A stretch of DNA of 64,000 nt from Bacteroidota bacterium (lineage in GTDB: Bacteria > Bacteroidota > Bacteroidia > Bacteroidales > F082). A program made the translations under genes and the position numbers. The stretch is from NCBI GenBank assembly GCA_002686705.1, contig NYYH01000020.1:25483-89482 (forward strand). Direction: 5' to 3'. Positions within the stretch are counted from its first letter, which is position 1. Each line of letters begins with the position of its first letter. Below are positions 25,537-35,343 of the stretch, piece after piece. Below the pieces are notes generated by a model, which was not told where the DNA came from, did no database searches, and saw nothing but the letters and a program-made list of their open reading frames with translations.

Positions 25537-26276
25537 TTGAAGTTAATAACATATCCAAATCATTTGGTGACCAGCAGGTTCTAAAGGACATTACCACAAG
25601 TTTCGATAAAGGAAAAACAAACTTAATTATCGGGCAAAGTGGATCTGGGAAAACAGTTCTGATGAAATGCTGCATTGGATTGATTGATGTAGATGAGGGT
25701 GAGGTTAGTTTTGATGGAAGATGTTTCTCAGGCCTTAATGAGAAAAAGAAAAAAGATACCCGAAAAGAAATGGGAGTGCTATTTCAGGGGGGAGCCTTGT
25801 TTGATTCATACACTGTTGAGGAGAATATTATGTTTCCTTTAAATATGTTCACAAAATCTAGTTATAAAGAAAAGCTGGAAAGAGTAAATGATGTACTTAG
25901 TCACGTGAACCTTTCCAATGTTAATGATAAGTTCCCTGCTGAACTAAGCGGGGGCATGATCAAAAGAGTTGCAATAGCCCGAGCTATTGCTATGAACCCC
26001 AAGTATTTATTTTGTGATGAGCCAAATTCGGGCCTTGATCCTAAAACCGCCGAATTAATTGATGATCTTATCTCAGTACTTACACATAAGTTTGAGATGA
26101 CAACAGTTATTAATACTCACGATATGAATTCTGTGTTGCAGATTGGCCAGAAAATTGCCTTTATAAAAGAGGGCGAACTATGGTGGGAAGGTGATAACAA
26201 GGAAATCTTAACAACCAACAATAAGGAACTGAACGAATTTGTTTTCTCGACAGAACTTACCCGGCGTATAAAATGA
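25533..26276 (+). CDS. mlaF: MlaF-family ABC transporter ATP-binding protein
   Basis: ATPase partner of the upstream MlaE-type permease. In 247 residues it shows Walker A GQSGSGKT (about residue 34), the Q-loop LFQGGALFDS, the ABC signature LSGGMIKR, Walker B LFCDEPNSGLDP and the switch His in INTHDMNS. The LSGGM signature variant is typical of the Mla group. It overlaps mlaE by 4 bp, and cvpA follows after 7 bp, so the three are probably one transcript. Confidence 0.93.
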   Translation: MIEVNNISKSFGDQQVLKDITTSFDKGKTNLIIGQSGSGKTVLMKCCIGLIDVDEGEVSFDGRCFSGLNEKKKKDTRKEMGVLFQGGALFDSYTVEENIMFPLNMFTKSSYKEKLERVNDVLSHVNLSNVNDKFPAELSGGMIKRVAIARAIAMNPKYLFCDEPNSGLDPKTAELIDDLISVLTHKFEMTTVINTHDMNSVLQIGQKIAFIKEGELWWEGDNKEILTTNNKELNEFVFSTELTRRIK

Positions 26277-26283
26277 TAATACT

Positions 26284-26823
26284 ATGACAATAAATTTGTT
26301 AGATATAATTTTACTTATTCCGTTATTGCTTTTTGCCTGGAATGGTTATAAAAAAGGGTTCATTATTGAGCTTGCTTCATTAGCTGCATTAGTTCTTGGT
26401 TTATATATGGCTTTTTTCTTTTCTGATTTTGCCGCAGAAATGCTTAACGATCTTTTTGATATGGATCAGAAATATGTGGCAGTATTTGCCTTTCTAATGA
26501 CATTTATTGTTGTAATCTTTTTAGTACTTACTGTAGGTAAAATAGTGCAAAAATTTGTTGATATTCTATTATTAGGGTTTTTAAACAAACTTGCCGGTGC
26601 CGTTTTTGGATTGCTGAAAGGAGCTTTATTACTTAGCATATTAATTTTTGTGATCAACTATTTTGATTATGGTGAATACATTATTAAAAAGGAGGAACGA
26701 GAAAAATCAATCTTTTTTGAGCCCGTTGAATCCATTGCCCCTGCATTATATTCTTGGTTGAACTCTAACAATTTTACTTTTGAAATCCCTGAGAAAGAAG
26801 AGTTGATTAATAAAGTGATATAG
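26284..26823 (+). CDS. CvpA-family membrane protein
   Basis: A protein of 179 residues with four N-terminal transmembrane helices, of the CvpA (colicin V production) family. Signature parts are NLLDIILLIPLLLFAWNGYKKGFIIELASLAALVLG and GFLNKLAGAVFGLLKGALLLS. The C-terminus is short and soluble. CvpA proteins affect envelope integrity, but the biochemical activity is not settled. It starts 7 bp after mlaF and ends 7 bp from the convergent pgk gene. Confidence 0.85.
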   Translation: MTINLLDIILLIPLLLFAWNGYKKGFIIELASLAALVLGLYMAFFFSDFAAEMLNDLFDMDQKYVAVFAFLMTFIVVIFLVLTVGKIVQKFVDILLLGFLNKLAGAVFGLLKGALLLSILIFVINYFDYGEYIIKKEEREKSIFFEPVESIAPALYSWLNSNNFTFEIPEKEELINKVI

Positions 26824-26830
26824 AATATCT

Positions 26831-28021
26831 CTAATTTTCAATAGCTGCAACACCCGGTAATGTTTTCCCTTCTATAAATTCTAACATTGCCCCACCTCCG
26901 GTTGAAACATAACTAACTTTATCCTGTAGTTTATATTTATTAATGGCAGCAACTGAATCACCTCCACCAATTAGAGAGAAAGCTCCATTTTTTGTAGCTT
27001 CAACAATTGCATTTGCTACTTCTATTGTTCCTTGCGTAAAGTTGTCCATTTCAAAAACCCCCATCGGACCATTCCATAGTATTGTTTTTGAACTTTCAAT
27101 GATATCCGTAAATGCTTGACCTGTTTCAGGACCAATATCAAGTCCCATCCACCCATCAGGTATTTCATGTGCATTGCAAAACTTATGAACTGCATTGTTG
27201 TCAAATTTATCCGCAATAACAGTGTCAGTTGGAATATGGAAACAAACATACTGCTCTTCAGCTTTTTGCATTGCTTCTTTGGCAGTTTCAATAAGTTCAT
27301 CTTCAACAAGTGAATTACCTACATTACCACCTAGCGCTTTGATAAAAGTGAACATCATTCCGCCACCTATTAGAATGTTATCAACCTTATCAATTAAATT
27401 ATTGATTATTTCAATCTTGCCTGAAACTTTTGCCCCCCCTAATATTGCTGTAATTGGCTTTCTGCCTTCTTTAATTACTTTATTAATGTTAATGAGCTCA
27501 TTTTTCATCACGTAGCCAAACATTTTGTTTTCAGGAAAGAACTTAGCAATAATAGCTGTTGAGGCATGGGCACGGTGAGCTGTACCAAAGGCATCATTCA
27601 TATAAACATCGGCAAGATGAGCTAGCTTCTCAGCAAAATGCTCATCACCTAAAGTTTCCTCTTTGTGGAATCGCAAGTTTTCAAGTAATAGTACTTGCCC
27701 AGGTTTCAATTTCTTTGATAGTTCTATAGCTTGTTCCCCAATACAATCATCAGCAAATTGCACTTTAACACCCAATTTCTTTGATAAGCCGGGTATAAGA
27801 TGTTTTAACGAGAATTTGTTTTCTGGTCCGTTCTTAGGCCTACCCAAATGGGACATAAGAATCACGGATCCACCAGAACTTAATATTTTTTTTATTGTAG
27901 GAATTGCAGCCCGTATTCTTGTGTCATCTGTAATTTCAAAGTTCTCATTAAGAGGCACATTGAAATCAACTCTTACGATGACCTTTTTATTTGTAAAATC
28001 GAATGTGTCAATGTTTTTCAT
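26831..28021 (-). CDS. pgk: Phosphoglycerate kinase
   Basis: Pgk catalyses the ATP-forming step of glycolysis, 1,3-bisphosphoglycerate to 3-phosphoglycerate, in the cytoplasm. The 396-residue length is normal. The N-terminal domain has [13 protein letters not shown] and SHLGRPK, and the linker region has [12 protein letters not shown]. The nucleotide domain has [11 protein letters not shown] and [12 protein letters not shown]. Its own promoter appears just upstream. Confidence 0.98.
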   Translation of the reverse strand: MKNIDTFDFTNKKVIVRVDFNVPLNENFEITDDTRIRAAIPTIKKILSSGGSVILMSHLGRPKNGPENKFSLKHLIPGLSKKLGVKVQFADDCIGEQAIELSKKLKPGQVLLLENLRFHKEETLGDEHFAEKLAHLADVYMNDAFGTAHRAHASTAIIAKFFPENKMFGYVMKNELININKVIKEGRKPITAILGGAKVSGKIEIINNLIDKVDNILIGGGMMFTFIKALGGNVGNSLVEDELIETAKEAMQKAEEQYVCFHIPTDTVIADKFDNNAVHKFCNAHEIPDGWMGLDIGPETGQAFTDIIESSKTILWNGPMGVFEMDNFTQGTIEVANAIVEATKNGAFSLIGGGDSVAAINKYKLQDKVSYVSTGGGAMLEFIEGKTLPGVAAIEN

Positions 28022-28056
28022 CTAATTTTTTCTTTCGGGTTTAGAATAGTTTTTAC

Positions 28057-28088
28057 CAAAATTATAACAAAAATTAAAGCAGAATCAA
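28057..28088 (-). promoter_or_regulatory. Predicted promoter of pgk
   Basis: On the minus strand TAATTTTG (28064-28057) matches TAnnTTTG. A TTG (28088-28086) lies 21 bp upstream of it. The pgk ATG follows 35 bp downstream. Confidence 0.5.
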
Positions 28089-28177
28089 TTAATAGGAAAA
28101 AGGATAAAGAAGTTACTGTTTTTAACAAAACTGCCTCGTAAAAACAATTTTTATTGATAAATTCTAATCACTGAATT

Positions 28178-29863
28178 TTAATTTAACATTGCTGGTTCGG
28201 AGGCAATTAATTTCTTAGTATATTCAGATTTTGGGCTATTATAAATTGTATCAGCATCACCAATCTCTATAATATTTCCATCTTTCATAACCATTATTCT
28301 ATCGCTCATAAATCGCACAACACTTAAGTCGTGAGAAATAAATATGTATGTGAAACCAAACTCTTTTTTAAGATCATTTAGCAAATTAAGAACTTTTGCC
28401 TGAATTGATACATCAAGTGCAGAAACAGCCTCATCACAGATAATAAATTTTGGATTAAGAGCAAGAGTTCTGGCAATTACGATCCTTTGTCTTTGTCCAC
28501 CCGAAAACTCATGAGGATATCGATTGAAATGTTCTTTTTTCAATCCAACTTTTTGAAGCAGACCAATTACTTTTTCTTTTCGTTGTTTATTATTCCCATA
28601 AAGTTTATGAACTTTCATAGGTTCTATAATAGCATTTCCTATACTGATACGTGGATTTAGTGATGAATATGGGTCCTGAAACACGATATTAATATTTTTG
28701 CGCTGTTTTTTCAGAGACCTTGTATTGAGTGAAATTATGTCCTTATTATTAAAGAATATTGATCCATTATCAGGCTCAATGAGTCTAAGAATACTTCGCC
28801 CAAGTGTTGTTTTTCCGCAGCCCGATTCACCAACTAATCCAAGAGTTTCTCCCGGAAATACATCAAAACTTATATCATCAACTGCAGATAAATAACTAGT
28901 CGTTTTACCAAACAAGTTTTTTGACAAACTATATTTCTTTTCCAGGTTTTGAACTTTTAATATGGGTAGCTTACTGTATATCTGTTTATGTAAGTTTATT
29001 CTGCTTTGTGTATTAGGTGGGGTTTTTGTGTTATCAACTTCACTATTTAAATAATCATCAATTTCAGGAAGACGATCGATGCGCTTGTCAATTGGCGGTC
29101 GGCATGCGAGTAACCCTATCGTATAAGGATGTTTGGGATGCTCAAAAACTTGCTTGATTTTGCCAGACTCTACAATCCGGCCCTTATACATAACTGCCAC
29201 CTCATCAACAATTTCACTTATTACTCCTAAATCGTGACTGATAAATAACAATCCCATCCCATATTCCTCTCTAAGACTTTTCAAAAGTGTAATTATCTCT
29301 TTTTGAATGGTAACATCCAGGGCAGTTGTTGGTTCATCAGCAATAAGTAAATCAGGTTTGTTAGCAATGGCCATTGCAATCATTATCCGTTGCTTTTGTC
29401 CGCCTGATAATTGATGTGGGTAACTCTTATAAATATCCTCAGGTCTTGGGAGATTAACTCTATTAAATAAACTGATAACTTGTTGATATGCAGTCTTCTT
29501 ATTCTCCCTTTGATGTTGCATGATACTTTCAGCTACCTGTTTCCCACATCTAATAACAGGATTTAAGGCAGTTGCCGGCTCTTGAAAAATCATCGAAATA
29601 TTATTTCCCCGAAGCTTTCGTATACTTTCCTTATTGAGCTCAATTAAATTTACATTGTCAAAATTTATTTCTCCAGTTAAAATGTTTGCCTGCGGAGGAA
29701 GCAATTGCATTATAGCTAATGCTGTAACTGATTTTCCTGAACCCGACTCACCCACAAGTCCAAGAGCCATTCCTTTATCCAATTTCAGGTTTACACTATC
29801 AACAGCCCTATTTTCTGATGAACCTGAATTAAATTCTATGCTTAGATTTGATATTTGTAGCAA
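28178..29863 (-). CDS. Oligo/dipeptide ABC transporter, fused double ATPase (DppD-DppF type)
   Basis: A single 561-residue protein carries two complete ABC ATPase domains, as in YejF/GsiA. In the first (about 1-260), Walker A is GESGSGKS near residue 39, the signature LSGGQKQR and Walker [13 protein letters not shown]. In the second (about 310-560), Walker A is GESGCGKT near residue 347, the signature FSGGQRQR and Walker [13 protein letters not shown]. Each is followed by the oligopeptide-type C-terminal region ([16 protein letters not shown] in the first). It would power uptake of peptides or similar substrates. The permease and binding-protein genes are not adjacent. It is divergent from prs, 78 bp from the prs start. 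Confidence 0.92.
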   Translation of the reverse strand: MLQISNLSIEFNSGSSENRAVDSVNLKLDKGMALGLVGESGSGKSVTALAIMQLLPPQANILTGEINFDNVNLIELNKESIRKLRGNNISMIFQEPATALNPVIRCGKQVAESIMQHQRENKKTAYQQVISLFNRVNLPRPEDIYKSYPHQLSGGQKQRIMIAMAIANKPDLLIADEPTTALDVTIQKEIITLLKSLREEYGMGLLFISHDLGVISEIVDEVAVMYKGRIVESGKIKQVFEHPKHPYTIGLLACRPPIDKRIDRLPEIDDYLNSEVDNTKTPPNTQSRINLHKQIYSKLPILKVQNLEKKYSLSKNLFGKTTSYLSAVDDISFDVFPGETLGLVGESGCGKTTLGRSILRLIEPDNGSIFFNNKDIISLNTRSLKKQRKNINIVFQDPYSSLNPRISIGNAIIEPMKVHKLYGNNKQRKEKVIGLLQKVGLKKEHFNRYPHEFSGGQRQRIVIARTLALNPKFIICDEAVSALDVSIQAKVLNLLNDLKKEFGFTYIFISHDLSVVRFMSDRIMVMKDGNIIEIGDADTIYNSPKSEYTKKLIASEPAMLN

Positions 29864-29900
29864 TTCGGAATATTTTAAGTGAGAATCAGGAAATTAATAT

Positions 29901-29908
29901 TATTTTTG
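29901..29908 (+). promoter_or_regulatory. Predicted -7 promoter element of prs-rplY-pth
   Basis: TATTTTTG matches TAnnTTTG 33 bp before the ATG at 29942. It lies inside the open extension of the prs frame, which supports 29942 as the true start. Confidence 0.5.
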
Positions 29909-29941
29909 CAGCGATTTTTCAAAACCAGTAAAACTAATCAA

Positions 29942-30886
29942 ATGTCTGATCCAAAAGTAAGTATTTTTAGTGGTCGCAAAACGCGTTATCTTGCTGAAAA
30001 AATAGCTGATAGCTATGGTATAGAACTTGGAAAATCAATTGTTACTAGTTTTTCAGATGGCGAGCTTCAAACATCTTATGAAGAAAATATCAGAGGAAGA
30101 GATGTATTTATTATTCAGTCAACATTCCCACCAGGTGATAATTTACTGGAACTGTTAATGATGATTGATGCTGCAAAGCGGGCATCTGCAAGGAAAATTA
30201 TAGCAGTGATTCCATACTTCGGTTACGCCAGGCAAGACCGAAAAGATAAACCAAGGGTATCGATAGCATCAAAATTGATCGCAAATCTGTTAACAACAGC
30301 AGGTGTTGACAGGGTTATTACTCTTGATTTACACGCTGATCAAATTCAGGGGTTTTTTGATGTACCTGTTGATAATCTTTATGCATCAAATATCTTTATG
30401 GATCACATACGAAAATTGAATCTTCCTAACCTGGTAATGGCATCACCTGATACAGGTGGTACAAGACGAGCAGCATCTTACGCAAAAGCTCTAAACACTG
30501 GTTTCGTAATTTGTTATAAACAAAGGGCAAAGCCTAATGTAATTGAGCGAATGGAACTTATTGGAGATGTGGAAGGCAAAGATGTTATCCTACTGGATGA
30601 TATCATTGATACCGCCAGCACAATTACCAAAGCTGCCAATTTGATAATTAGCAGAGGAGCTAGTACGGTTCGGGTATTTTGTACTCACCCAATATTTTCA
30701 GGCGGAGCCTATGAGAGTCTTAACAATTCAAAAATTACTGAGATAGTTGTGACGGATACAGTTCCTCTAAAACAAACTTTGGAAAAAATTAAAGTGTTAA
30801 GTACCGCTGATTTGTTAGCTGAAGTAATACATAGAGTGCAGAACTTTGAGTCGATTAGCTCACTATTCAACATAAAAAAGAAGTAG
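29942..30886 (+). CDS. prs: Ribose-phosphate pyrophosphokinase
   Basis: Prs makes phosphoribosyl pyrophosphate from ribose-5-phosphate and ATP, feeding nucleotide, His and Trp synthesis. In about 314 residues it shows the start VSIFSGRKTRYLAEKIA, the pyrophosphate-binding PYFGYARQDRKDK, LDLHADQIQGFFD, and the PRPP-binding loop VILLDDIIDTASTI. I chose the ATG at 29942, because the 21 preceding codons are not part of the family and contain the promoter element. It is followed by rplY and pth in one probable operon. Confidence 0.96.
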   Translation: MSDPKVSIFSGRKTRYLAEKIADSYGIELGKSIVTSFSDGELQTSYEENIRGRDVFIIQSTFPPGDNLLELLMMIDAAKRASARKIIAVIPYFGYARQDRKDKPRVSIASKLIANLLTTAGVDRVITLDLHADQIQGFFDVPVDNLYASNIFMDHIRKLNLPNLVMASPDTGGTRRAASYAKALNTGFVICYKQRAKPNVIERMELIGDVEGKDVILLDDIIDTASTITKAANLIISRGASTVRVFCTHPIFSGGAYESLNNSKITEIVVTDTVPLKQTLEKIKVLSTADLLAEVIHRVQNFESISSLFNIKKK

Positions 30887-30923
30887 TTTATCTATTATAA
30901 TATTATTAATTAAATTTTAAAAA

Positions 30924-31580
30924 ATGAAAACAGTATCATTGAGCGGTTCTCCAAGAGAGAACGTAGGGAAAAAAGATGCTAAAAAACACAGGAGGGAAGG
31001 AAATATTCCTTGTGTTCTTTACGGAGGTGAAAAGCAAATTCACTTTGTTACAAATGAAATTAAATTTGATAAAGTTATCTTCTCACCAGAAGTATTTTTA
31101 ATTTCTGTTGACATTGATGGCAAACAATATCAAACCATACTACAGGATGTTCAGTATCATCCTGTTACTGATAAGGTGTTACATGCTGATTTTCTTGAAT
31201 TGACTACAGGGAAAGAAATTGCAATTGGCATTCCTGTAACTCTAGTTGGTTCTTCAGCAGGTGTTAGTGCCGGAGGTCAACTGATCAAGAAAATGCATAA
31301 AATCAGACTGAAAGGACTTGTTGATAATATACCCGATAATGTTGAAGTTGACATTACCGACCTTGTTATTGGAGGTTCAATTAAAGTTAGAGATATTGAA
31401 GTTGAGAACCTAACATCACTCGATCCATCAAACTCTGTTATTGTTAGAGTTAAAATGGCACGGACTGTAGTAGAAGATGAAGAGGATGAAGAAGGTGAAG
31501 AGGGAGAAGAAGGTGCAGAAGGAGAAGAAGGTAAAGGAGAAGGAGCACCCCCATCTCCAACACCAGCTCCTAAGGAATAA
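30924..31580 (+). CDS. rplY: Ribosomal protein bL25 (CTC form) with acidic tail
   Basis: This 5S rRNA-binding ribosomal protein is of the long, two-domain CTC type (218 residues). The N-terminal L25 domain has RENVGKKDAKKHRREGNIPCVLYGG, and the C-terminal beta domain runs to about residue 180. A very acidic Glu/Gly-rich tail (about residues 183-212) ends in a Pro-rich APPSPTPAPKE. Such tails are common in Bacteroidota bL25. The order prs-rplY-pth is conserved in many bacteria. A terminator lies directly after it. Confidence 0.95.
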   Translation: MKTVSLSGSPRENVGKKDAKKHRREGNIPCVLYGGEKQIHFVTNEIKFDKVIFSPEVFLISVDIDGKQYQTILQDVQYHPVTDKVLHADFLELTTGKEIAIGIPVTLVGSSAGVSAGGQLIKKMHKIRLKGLVDNIPDNVEVDITDLVIGGSIKVRDIEVENLTSLDPSNSVIVRVKMARTVVEDEEDEEGEEGEEGAEGEEGKGEGAPPSPTPAPKE

Positions 31581-31602
31581 AAAATTATAATGAATAATTG
31601 TG

Positions 31603-31645
31603 AAGGGATAAAGGGAATAATTAACTTTATCCCTTTATTTTTTTA
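31603..31645 (+). terminator. Rho-independent terminator between rplY and pth
   Basis: GGGATAAAG, an 11-base loop and CTTTATCCC form a 9-bp stem, followed by a T-rich run. It sits just before the pth start codon, so pth is expressed by read-through or from its own promoter. Confidence 0.75.
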
Positions 31646-31659
31646 GTAACTACACCTAC

Positions 31660-32223
31660 GTGAAGTATTTAATAGCCGGTCTTGGAAATATTGGAACTGA
31701 GTATGTAAATACAAGACATAATATTGGTTTTGAAGTTGTTAATATCTTGACTGATGAACTGAAAGGTGAGTCGAATATAGAGCGGTTAGCAGTTGTTTCT
31801 CGCGTTAAATTTCGTGGACGAAGCTTAATAATTATTAAGCCTACAACATTTATGAATTTAAGTGGAAAAGCAATAAAATATTGGTTGGACAAGGAAAAAA
31901 TACCCAATGAAAGGCTACTGGTTATTCTCGATGATATTGCACTACCCATAGGAACATTACGCATTAAAGCCAAGGGTGGTGATGCCGGACATAATGGTCT
32001 TACAGATATTATTGATAAATTAGGAACAAATGTATTTGCCAGACTACGAATAGGCATTGGTGATAATTTTCCAAAAGGAAGACAGTCAGATTACGTATTA
32101 GGGTGCTGGACAAAATCTGAAGAAAAACTCATGATCCCACGAATAGAAATAGCCTCTGAAATTATCAAAAGTTTTACAGTTATTGGTGTCGGTAGTACTA
32201 TGACAACGTACAATAATAAATGA
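31660..32223 (+). CDS. pth: Peptidyl-tRNA hydrolase
   Basis: Pth releases peptidyl-tRNAs that drop off ribosomes. In 187 residues it has GLGNIGTEYVNTRHNIGF, with the catalytic His in RHN, then KPTTFMNLSG, LDDIALPIGTLR, and KGGDAGHNGL. The start is a GTG at 31660, the only sensible start that keeps the N-terminal strand KYLIAGLGN. It lies 79 bp downstream of rplY, beyond a terminator hairpin. Confidence 0.96.
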   Translation: MKYLIAGLGNIGTEYVNTRHNIGFEVVNILTDELKGESNIERLAVVSRVKFRGRSLIIIKPTTFMNLSGKAIKYWLDKEKIPNERLLVILDDIALPIGTLRIKAKGGDAGHNGLTDIIDKLGTNVFARLRIGIGDNFPKGRQSDYVLGCWTKSEEKLMIPRIEIASEIIKSFTVIGVGSTMTTYNNK

Positions 32224-32289
32224 CGACGTTTCAAAAATCAGAGTAATCAGTGCTCTCTTATTTGCACCGAATCCATATTTAAGGTCTTA

Positions 32290-33813
32290 TTATTTTGCCT
32301 TTAAGCTCTCGGTAACAATCCCGGAAATCTTATCAATACTTATTCTTTCCTGTTGCATACTGTCGCGTTCACGGATAGTAACCGTACCGTCTTCAAGTGT
32401 TTGATGATCAACAGTTACGCAATATGGTGTTCCTATAGCATCATGACGTCGATAACGTTTTCCAATAGCATCCTTTTCCTCATAGAAACACATGTGATCA
32501 TATTTCAACTTTTCCATTATTTCACGTGCTTTATCCGGCAAACCATCTTTTTTGGTAAGAGGAAAAACCGCAATTTTATAAGGAGCAAGTACCGGAGGAA
32601 GTTTCATAACAATTCTAGAACTACCATCATCGAGATTTTCCTCTGTATAAGCATAGCTTAATATAGCCAGGAACATTCTGTCAAGTCCAATGGATGTTTC
32701 TACCACGTAAGGAACATAACTTTGGTTTAATTCAGGATCGTGATAGCGCAATTTTTTACCTGAGTGTTCTTCATGAGCACTAAGATCAAAATCGGTACGT
32801 GAGTGTATTCCCTCTAATTCTTTAAAACCCATTGGGAAATCAAACTCTATATCAGCAGCAGCATTAGCGTAATGAGCAAGTTTATCATGATCGTGGAAAC
32901 GGAATTTTGAAGCAGGAATACCTAATGAAACATGCCAGGTCATTCGTTGCTCTTTCCAGTATTCATACCATTTCATTTCTTCACCCGGGCGGACAAAAAA
33001 TTGCATTTCCATTTGTTCAAATTCACGCATGCGGAATATAAACTGACGGGCAACAATCTCATTTCTAAATGCTTTACCGGTTTGTGCAATACCGAATGGG
33101 ATTTTCATTCTGCCCGTTTTTTGCACATTAAGGTAATTTACAAAAATACCTTGCGCTGTTTCAGGTCTTAAAAATATTTCTGTTGCTCCTTCGGCTGTTG
33201 AACCCATATTTGTTGAAAACATCAGGTTGAACTGTCTTACTTCTGTCCAGTTTCGGGAACCGGAAACCGGGCATGCAATTCCGATATCCTCTATAAGTGT
33301 TTTGATTGAAGCCATATCGTTGCTATCCATAGCAGTATAAAGTCTGTTCTTTATACCTTCAATCTTATTCATATTATCCAGAACACGAGGATTTGTTTCT
33401 CTGAATTGTTTCTCATCAAATGATTCTCCAAAACGTTTTTGAGCTTTTGAAACCTCTTTTGTAATCTTGGCTTCTATCTTAGCCAGATGGTCTTCTACCA
33501 AAACATCAGCTCGATAGCGCTTTTTTGAATCCTTATTGTCAATCATGGGATCATTAAAAGCATCAACATGCCCCGATGCTTTCCAAACAGTTGGATGCAT
33601 GAATATGGCGGTATCAATTCCAACAATATTTTCATGCAACTGAACCATCGATTTCCACCAATAATCACGTATGTTGTTCTTTAGTTCAACCCCATTTTGG
33701 GCATAATCATATACCGCACTTAACCCGTCGTAAATTTCGCTCGACTGAAAAACAAAACCATACTCTTTTGCGTGAGCTATTATCTTTTTAAATAGGTCTT
33801 CGTTGTTTGCCAT
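32290..33813 (-). CDS. glyS: Glycine--tRNA ligase (alpha2 type)
   Basis: A class II aminoacyl-tRNA synthetase charging tRNA-Gly. At 507 residues it is the single-chain dimeric type (as in Bacteroidota, Archaea and eukaryotes), not the tetrameric GlyQ/GlyS of many bacteria. Motif 2 is visible in FRNEIVARQFIFRMREFEQMEMQFF, and motif 3 region in VVETSIGLDRMFLAIL. The substrate-side segment LRPETAQGIFVNY is typical. A small zinc-ribbon gene lies 8 bp upstream on the same strand, making a probable operon. Confidence 0.96.
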   Translation of the reverse strand: MANNEDLFKKIIAHAKEYGFVFQSSEIYDGLSAVYDYAQNGVELKNNIRDYWWKSMVQLHENIVGIDTAIFMHPTVWKASGHVDAFNDPMIDNKDSKKRYRADVLVEDHLAKIEAKITKEVSKAQKRFGESFDEKQFRETNPRVLDNMNKIEGIKNRLYTAMDSNDMASIKTLIEDIGIACPVSGSRNWTEVRQFNLMFSTNMGSTAEGATEIFLRPETAQGIFVNYLNVQKTGRMKIPFGIAQTGKAFRNEIVARQFIFRMREFEQMEMQFFVRPGEEMKWYEYWKEQRMTWHVSLGIPASKFRFHDHDKLAHYANAAADIEFDFPMGFKELEGIHSRTDFDLSAHEEHSGKKLRYHDPELNQSYVPYVVETSIGLDRMFLAILSYAYTEENLDDGSSRIVMKLPPVLAPYKIAVFPLTKKDGLPDKAREIMEKLKYDHMCFYEEKDAIGKRYRRHDAIGTPYCVTVDHQTLEDGTVTIRERDSMQQERISIDKISGIVTESLKAK

Positions 33814-33821
33814 TTGTTTTA

Positions 33822-34031
33822 TTAATTAGTAAAAAAGTCAACCACATTGCCAAATGTACTGGTAGTACGTTTATAAAACTCAGTAAATCCGCACTGTGTA
33901 CACGAAATTGTTGTAAACTTTTTATTTTGAACATCAAAAATTTTGGCAAAAGCACCACCAGTTGCTCTCATTTCATCGGCTTCGTAGTGCTTGTTACCGC
34001 ATTTGGCACAAACGTATTCTTTTTTTTGCAT
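33822..34031 (-). CDS. Zinc-ribbon protein
   Basis: A small protein of 69 residues with two CxxC pairs, VCAKCGN near the N-terminus and SCTQCGF near residue 45, forming a zinc ribbon. It resembles the predicted nucleic-acid-binding zinc-ribbon family (YpzJ-like). It sits 8 bp upstream of glyS, so a role connected with translation is possible but not shown. Confidence 0.8.
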   Translation of the reverse strand: MQKKEYVCAKCGNKHYEADEMRATGGAFAKIFDVQNKKFTTISCTQCGFTEFYKRTTSTFGNVVDFFTN

Positions 34032-34050
34032 AGTAATCTGTTATTAAATA

Positions 34051-34127
34051 GTCATTGCGAGCAAAGCGAAGCAATCTCAATAAAAATTGCAATAAGATTG
34101 CTTCAGTCGTTCCTCTTTCGCAATGAC
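34051..34127. repeat. REP-like imperfect palindrome
   Basis: GTCATTGCGAGcAAAGCGAA and a matching reverse-complement arm CTTTCGCAATGAC, with inner arms AGCAATCT/AGATTGCT, form an extended imperfect hairpin between the zinc-ribbon and carbamoyltransferase genes. The GTCATTGCGAG...GAAGCAATCT sequence is a widespread interspersed palindrome type in bacterial genomes. It may also act as a terminator-like structure. Confidence 0.7.
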
Positions 34128-34141
34128 GATTATTGTTTCAG

Positions 34142-35143
34142 TTAAGTCCCTAAGGTTGCTACCATAACAGCTTTAATGGTATGAAGCCTGTTTTCTGCTT
34201 CATCAAAAACCAAAGATGCTGGTGATTCAAAAACATCATCAGTAACTTCCATAGCTTCAACACCGAATTTTTGGTAAATCTCTTCTCCAACAATAGTATC
34301 GCGATTATGGAAAGCAGGAAGACAATGTAAAAATTTTACTTTCGAATTACCTGTTTTTTCCATCATCTCAGTATTCACCTGGTAAGGAATCATCATAGCA
34401 ATTCTGTCTTTCCAAACTTCGTCGGCTTCGCCCATGCTAACCCATACATCTGTGTAAACAAAATCAACACCGTTAACGCCTTCTTCAACGCTTTCGGTAA
34501 GCAAAATTTTAGCTCCGGTTTTTTTAGCTATTTCTTTACATTCTTTAACTAGTTCTTCATCAGGCCACATTTGTTTTGGGGCTACAGCGCGAAAATCCAT
34601 ACCCATTTTAGCAGCACCAACCATAAGTGAGTTACCCATATTATTGCGTGCATCGCCTGCAAATGCAAAACTTACTTGATGTAAAGGTTTGTCTGAATGT
34701 TCCATCATTGTTAGGAAGTCGGCAAGAATTTGAGTTGGGTGGTATTCATCCGTAAGGCCATTCCATACAGGTACACCAGCATATTTACCAAGTTCTTCAA
34801 CAATGGGTTGGCCAAAACCTCTGTATTCAATTCCATCATACATGCGCCCAAGGACCCGTGCAGTATCTTTCATCGATTCTTTTTTGCCAATCTGTGACCC
34901 TGTAGGACCAAGATAAGTAACGTTTGCTCCCTGATCATAGGCTGCAGCCTCAAAAGCACATCTTGTTCGTGTAGATGCTTTTTCAAAAATAAGAGCAATG
35001 TTTTTATCAGTAAGTCTTTTTTGTTCAGTTCCTGAATACTTAGCTTTTTTTAAATCTGCAGAAAGTTCAAGCAGGAATTTTATTTCTTTTGGAGTGAAAT
35101 CCAACAATTTTAGAAAGTTTCGGTTTCTTAGGTTGAATGCCAT
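34142..35143 (-). CDS. argF: Ornithine carbamoyltransferase
   Basis: This enzyme joins carbamoyl phosphate and ornithine to give citrulline. The 333-residue product has the carbamoyl-phosphate loop [10 protein letters not shown], the HPTQ motif in [11 protein letters not shown], and the ornithine-side [13 protein letters not shown]. Many Bacteroidota make arginine through N-succinyl- or N-acetylornithine with a divergent transcarbamylase. This one has the classical ornithine motifs, so it may be catabolic (arcB-like) or biosynthetic. No other arginine gene is nearby to decide. A TATTTTTG -7 element lies upstream on the minus strand at 35204-35197. Confidence 0.92.
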   Translation of the reverse strand: MAFNLRNRNFLKLLDFTPKEIKFLLELSADLKKAKYSGTEQKRLTDKNIALIFEKASTRTRCAFEAAAYDQGANVTYLGPTGSQIGKKESMKDTARVLGRMYDGIEYRGFGQPIVEELGKYAGVPVWNGLTDEYHPTQILADFLTMMEHSDKPLHQVSFAFAGDARNNMGNSLMVGAAKMGMDFRAVAPKQMWPDEELVKECKEIAKKTGAKILLTESVEEGVNGVDFVYTDVWVSMGEADEVWKDRIAMMIPYQVNTEMMEKTGNSKVKFLHCLPAFHNRDTIVGEEIYQKFGVEAMEVTDDVFESPASLVFDEAENRLHTIKAVMVATLGT

Positions 35144-35196
35144 ATTATTATGTTTTAATCGTTAATTATTAATATACTATACTAAAATATGCTGGG

Positions 35197-35204
35197 CAAA
35201 AATA
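35197..35204 (-). promoter_or_regulatory. Predicted -7 promoter element of the carbamoyltransferase gene
   Basis: TATTTTTG on the minus strand matches TAnnTTTG, 53 bp before the start codon. No clear -33 element. Confidence 0.35.
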
Positions 35205-35343
35205 AGCAAAATCCATTTTAAAGATTAGTTAATGATTATAAAGTTAGATGTAATTATGAATAATCGATTATTAGATGTTGGTTGTTTAAAATGATTGAAA
35301 AAACGTCTTAATATTGCACAATTATTCTGTATTTATTTTTGTT

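Noticed and set aside
29879..29941. Upstream extension of prs
   Set aside because: The 21 extra residues are not in the family and contain a TATTTTTG promoter element.
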